Below are positions 5,266 to 5,895 of a stretch of DNA of 5,895 nucleotides, piece by piece; within the stretch, counting starts at the first letter, position 1; each line of letters starts with the position of its first letter. The notes under the pieces were generated by a model. That model was not told the origin of the DNA. It searched no databases and saw nothing but the letters and a program-made list of their open reading frames with translations. Both the position numbers and the translations under genes were made by a program. This DNA is from Cyclobacteriaceae bacterium (GTDB taxonomy: Bacteria; Bacteroidota; Bacteroidia; Cytophagales; Cyclobacteriaceae): positions 1 through 5,895 of the forward strand of contig JALWRJ010000254.1 of the NCBI GenBank assembly GCA_026994125.1, in the 5' to 3' direction.

Positions 5266-5895
5266 ATGACAAATAATTCTTCAAAGCAAATAAACCAACC
5301 CATTTGGTTGGCATTAGCCACAGCCCTGGGCATCCTGTTGGGGGCACAGTTTGTAGATAAACCGGTAACCTCCAAGGCCTCGGGCAAGGCAGTAGATAAA
5401 CTGCAGGAGGTACTCCTTAGTATAGATAATAATTATGTAGATAGTGTAAATATCAATAAATTGGTTGAGCAAGGCATTAAAGGGATGCTACAAGAGTTAG
5501 ACCCCCATACCTCGTACATACCAGCTAACGAACTAAACCGGGTAAATGCACAACTGCGTGGCCATTACGATGGCATTGGTATTGAGTTTGATATTTTAAA
5601 CGATAGCCTTACGGTAATTAAACCCAGTAAGGACGGTCCCTCGGCCAAAGCAGGTATTCAAATTGGCGATAGAATAATTAAGGTAAACGATGAAAATATT
5701 GCGGGCATAGGCCTTACCTCTAAAGGAGTTACGGAGCGGCTTTTGGGCGAAAAAGGTAGCAAGGTAACCGTGCAGGTTTATCGGCCTACCACCAAGCAAA
5801 TACTTACCTTAACCCTGGAGCGCAACAGCATTTACCAACATACGGTGGTGGCTAACTACCTGATTAATGATACCACAGGCTACCTAAAACTAAAC
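5266..5895 (+). CDS. S41-family C-terminal processing peptidase, 5' part
   Basis: Carboxyl-terminal processing proteases (CtpA/Prc type) cleave envelope proteins with a Ser/Lys dyad, guided by a PDZ domain. The frame runs from ATG 5266 to the window edge, 210 codons without a stop. Residues 1-11 are polar, followed by one hydrophobic segment at about 12-30 (PIWLALATALGILLGAQFV), an uncleaved anchor or signal peptide. The N-terminal helical part has the family's DNNYVDSVNINKLVEQGIKGMLQELDPHTSYI pattern (about 54-85). The PDZ domain spans about 97-185, with YDGIGIEF, GPSAKAGIQIGDRIIKVND and VTERLLGEKGSKVTVQVYR. The start of the peptidase domain (TTGYLKLN, cf. the family's GYI-R motif) is just reached. 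The catalytic serine and lysine lie beyond the window, so activity cannot be confirmed. Confidence 0.93.
   Translation, partial: MTNNSSKQINQPIWLALATALGILLGAQFVDKPVTSKASGKAVDKLQEVLLSIDNNYVDSVNINKLVEQGIKGMLQELDPHTSYIPANELNRVNAQLRGHYDGIGIEFDILNDSLTVIKPSKDGPSAKAGIQIGDRIIKVNDENIAGIGLTSKGVTERLLGEKGSKVTVQVYRPTTKQILTLTLERNSIYQHTVVANYLINDTTGYLKLN

Noticed and set aside
5121..5387. 88-codon ORF on the - strand across the intergenic region
   Set aside because: It runs through the terminator and hairpin and overlaps the well-supported protease gene; its residues show no recognisable motif.
1..5895. Defence system, mobile element, CRISPR array, tRNA or rRNA
   Set aside because: No transposase, integrase, regular spaced repeats, cloverleaf or rRNA-like sequence was seen; almost all of the window is taken up by core genes.

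Overview
The window reads as an ordinary housekeeping stretch of a Bacteroidota chromosome. The supporting signs are promoter-like TAnnTTTG elements, absence of Shine-Dalgarno sequences at the genes, AT-rich codon use, and protein sequences of recognisably Bacteroidota type (PyrD, FtsK, a LolA-like carrier, an S41 peptidase). All genes lie on the + strand. The assignment comes from reading the sequence, with no database search.

Layout: 1-205 is mostly non-coding and may hold the last codons of an upstream gene; it carries short repeats and a good -7 promoter element. pyrD (206-1231, class 2 dihydroorotate dehydrogenase, GTG start) is followed after 4 nt by a small class I SAM-dependent methyltransferase (1236-1850), and the two probably share a transcript. 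After a 77-nt gap with its own promoter comes ftsK (DNA translocase), split by a one-base deletion in a T run at 3749-3752 into an N-terminal piece (1928-3772) and a C-terminal piece (3751-4431). Restoring one T gives an intact protein of 834 residues. Next is a LolA-family periplasmic carrier (4494-5129), then a symmetric A/T-flanked terminator, a large bulged hairpin, and the first 210 codons of a C-terminal processing (S41) protease that runs off the right edge (5266-5895).

How the genes relate: pyrD serves pyrimidine synthesis; ftsK couples division to chromosome segregation; the LolA-like protein moves lipoproteins across the periplasm; the S41 protease acts in the cell envelope. The order ftsK-lolA is also found in Escherichia coli. 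They form a conserved neighbourhood of core functions, not one pathway.

I found no mobile element, CRISPR array, RNA gene, defence system or novel multi-gene system. The points worth a second look are the ftsK frameshift, a dyad placed around the predicted lolA -7 element, the two mutually exclusive hairpins before the protease gene, tiny ORFs abutting two gene starts, and the almost leaderless GTG start of pyrD.
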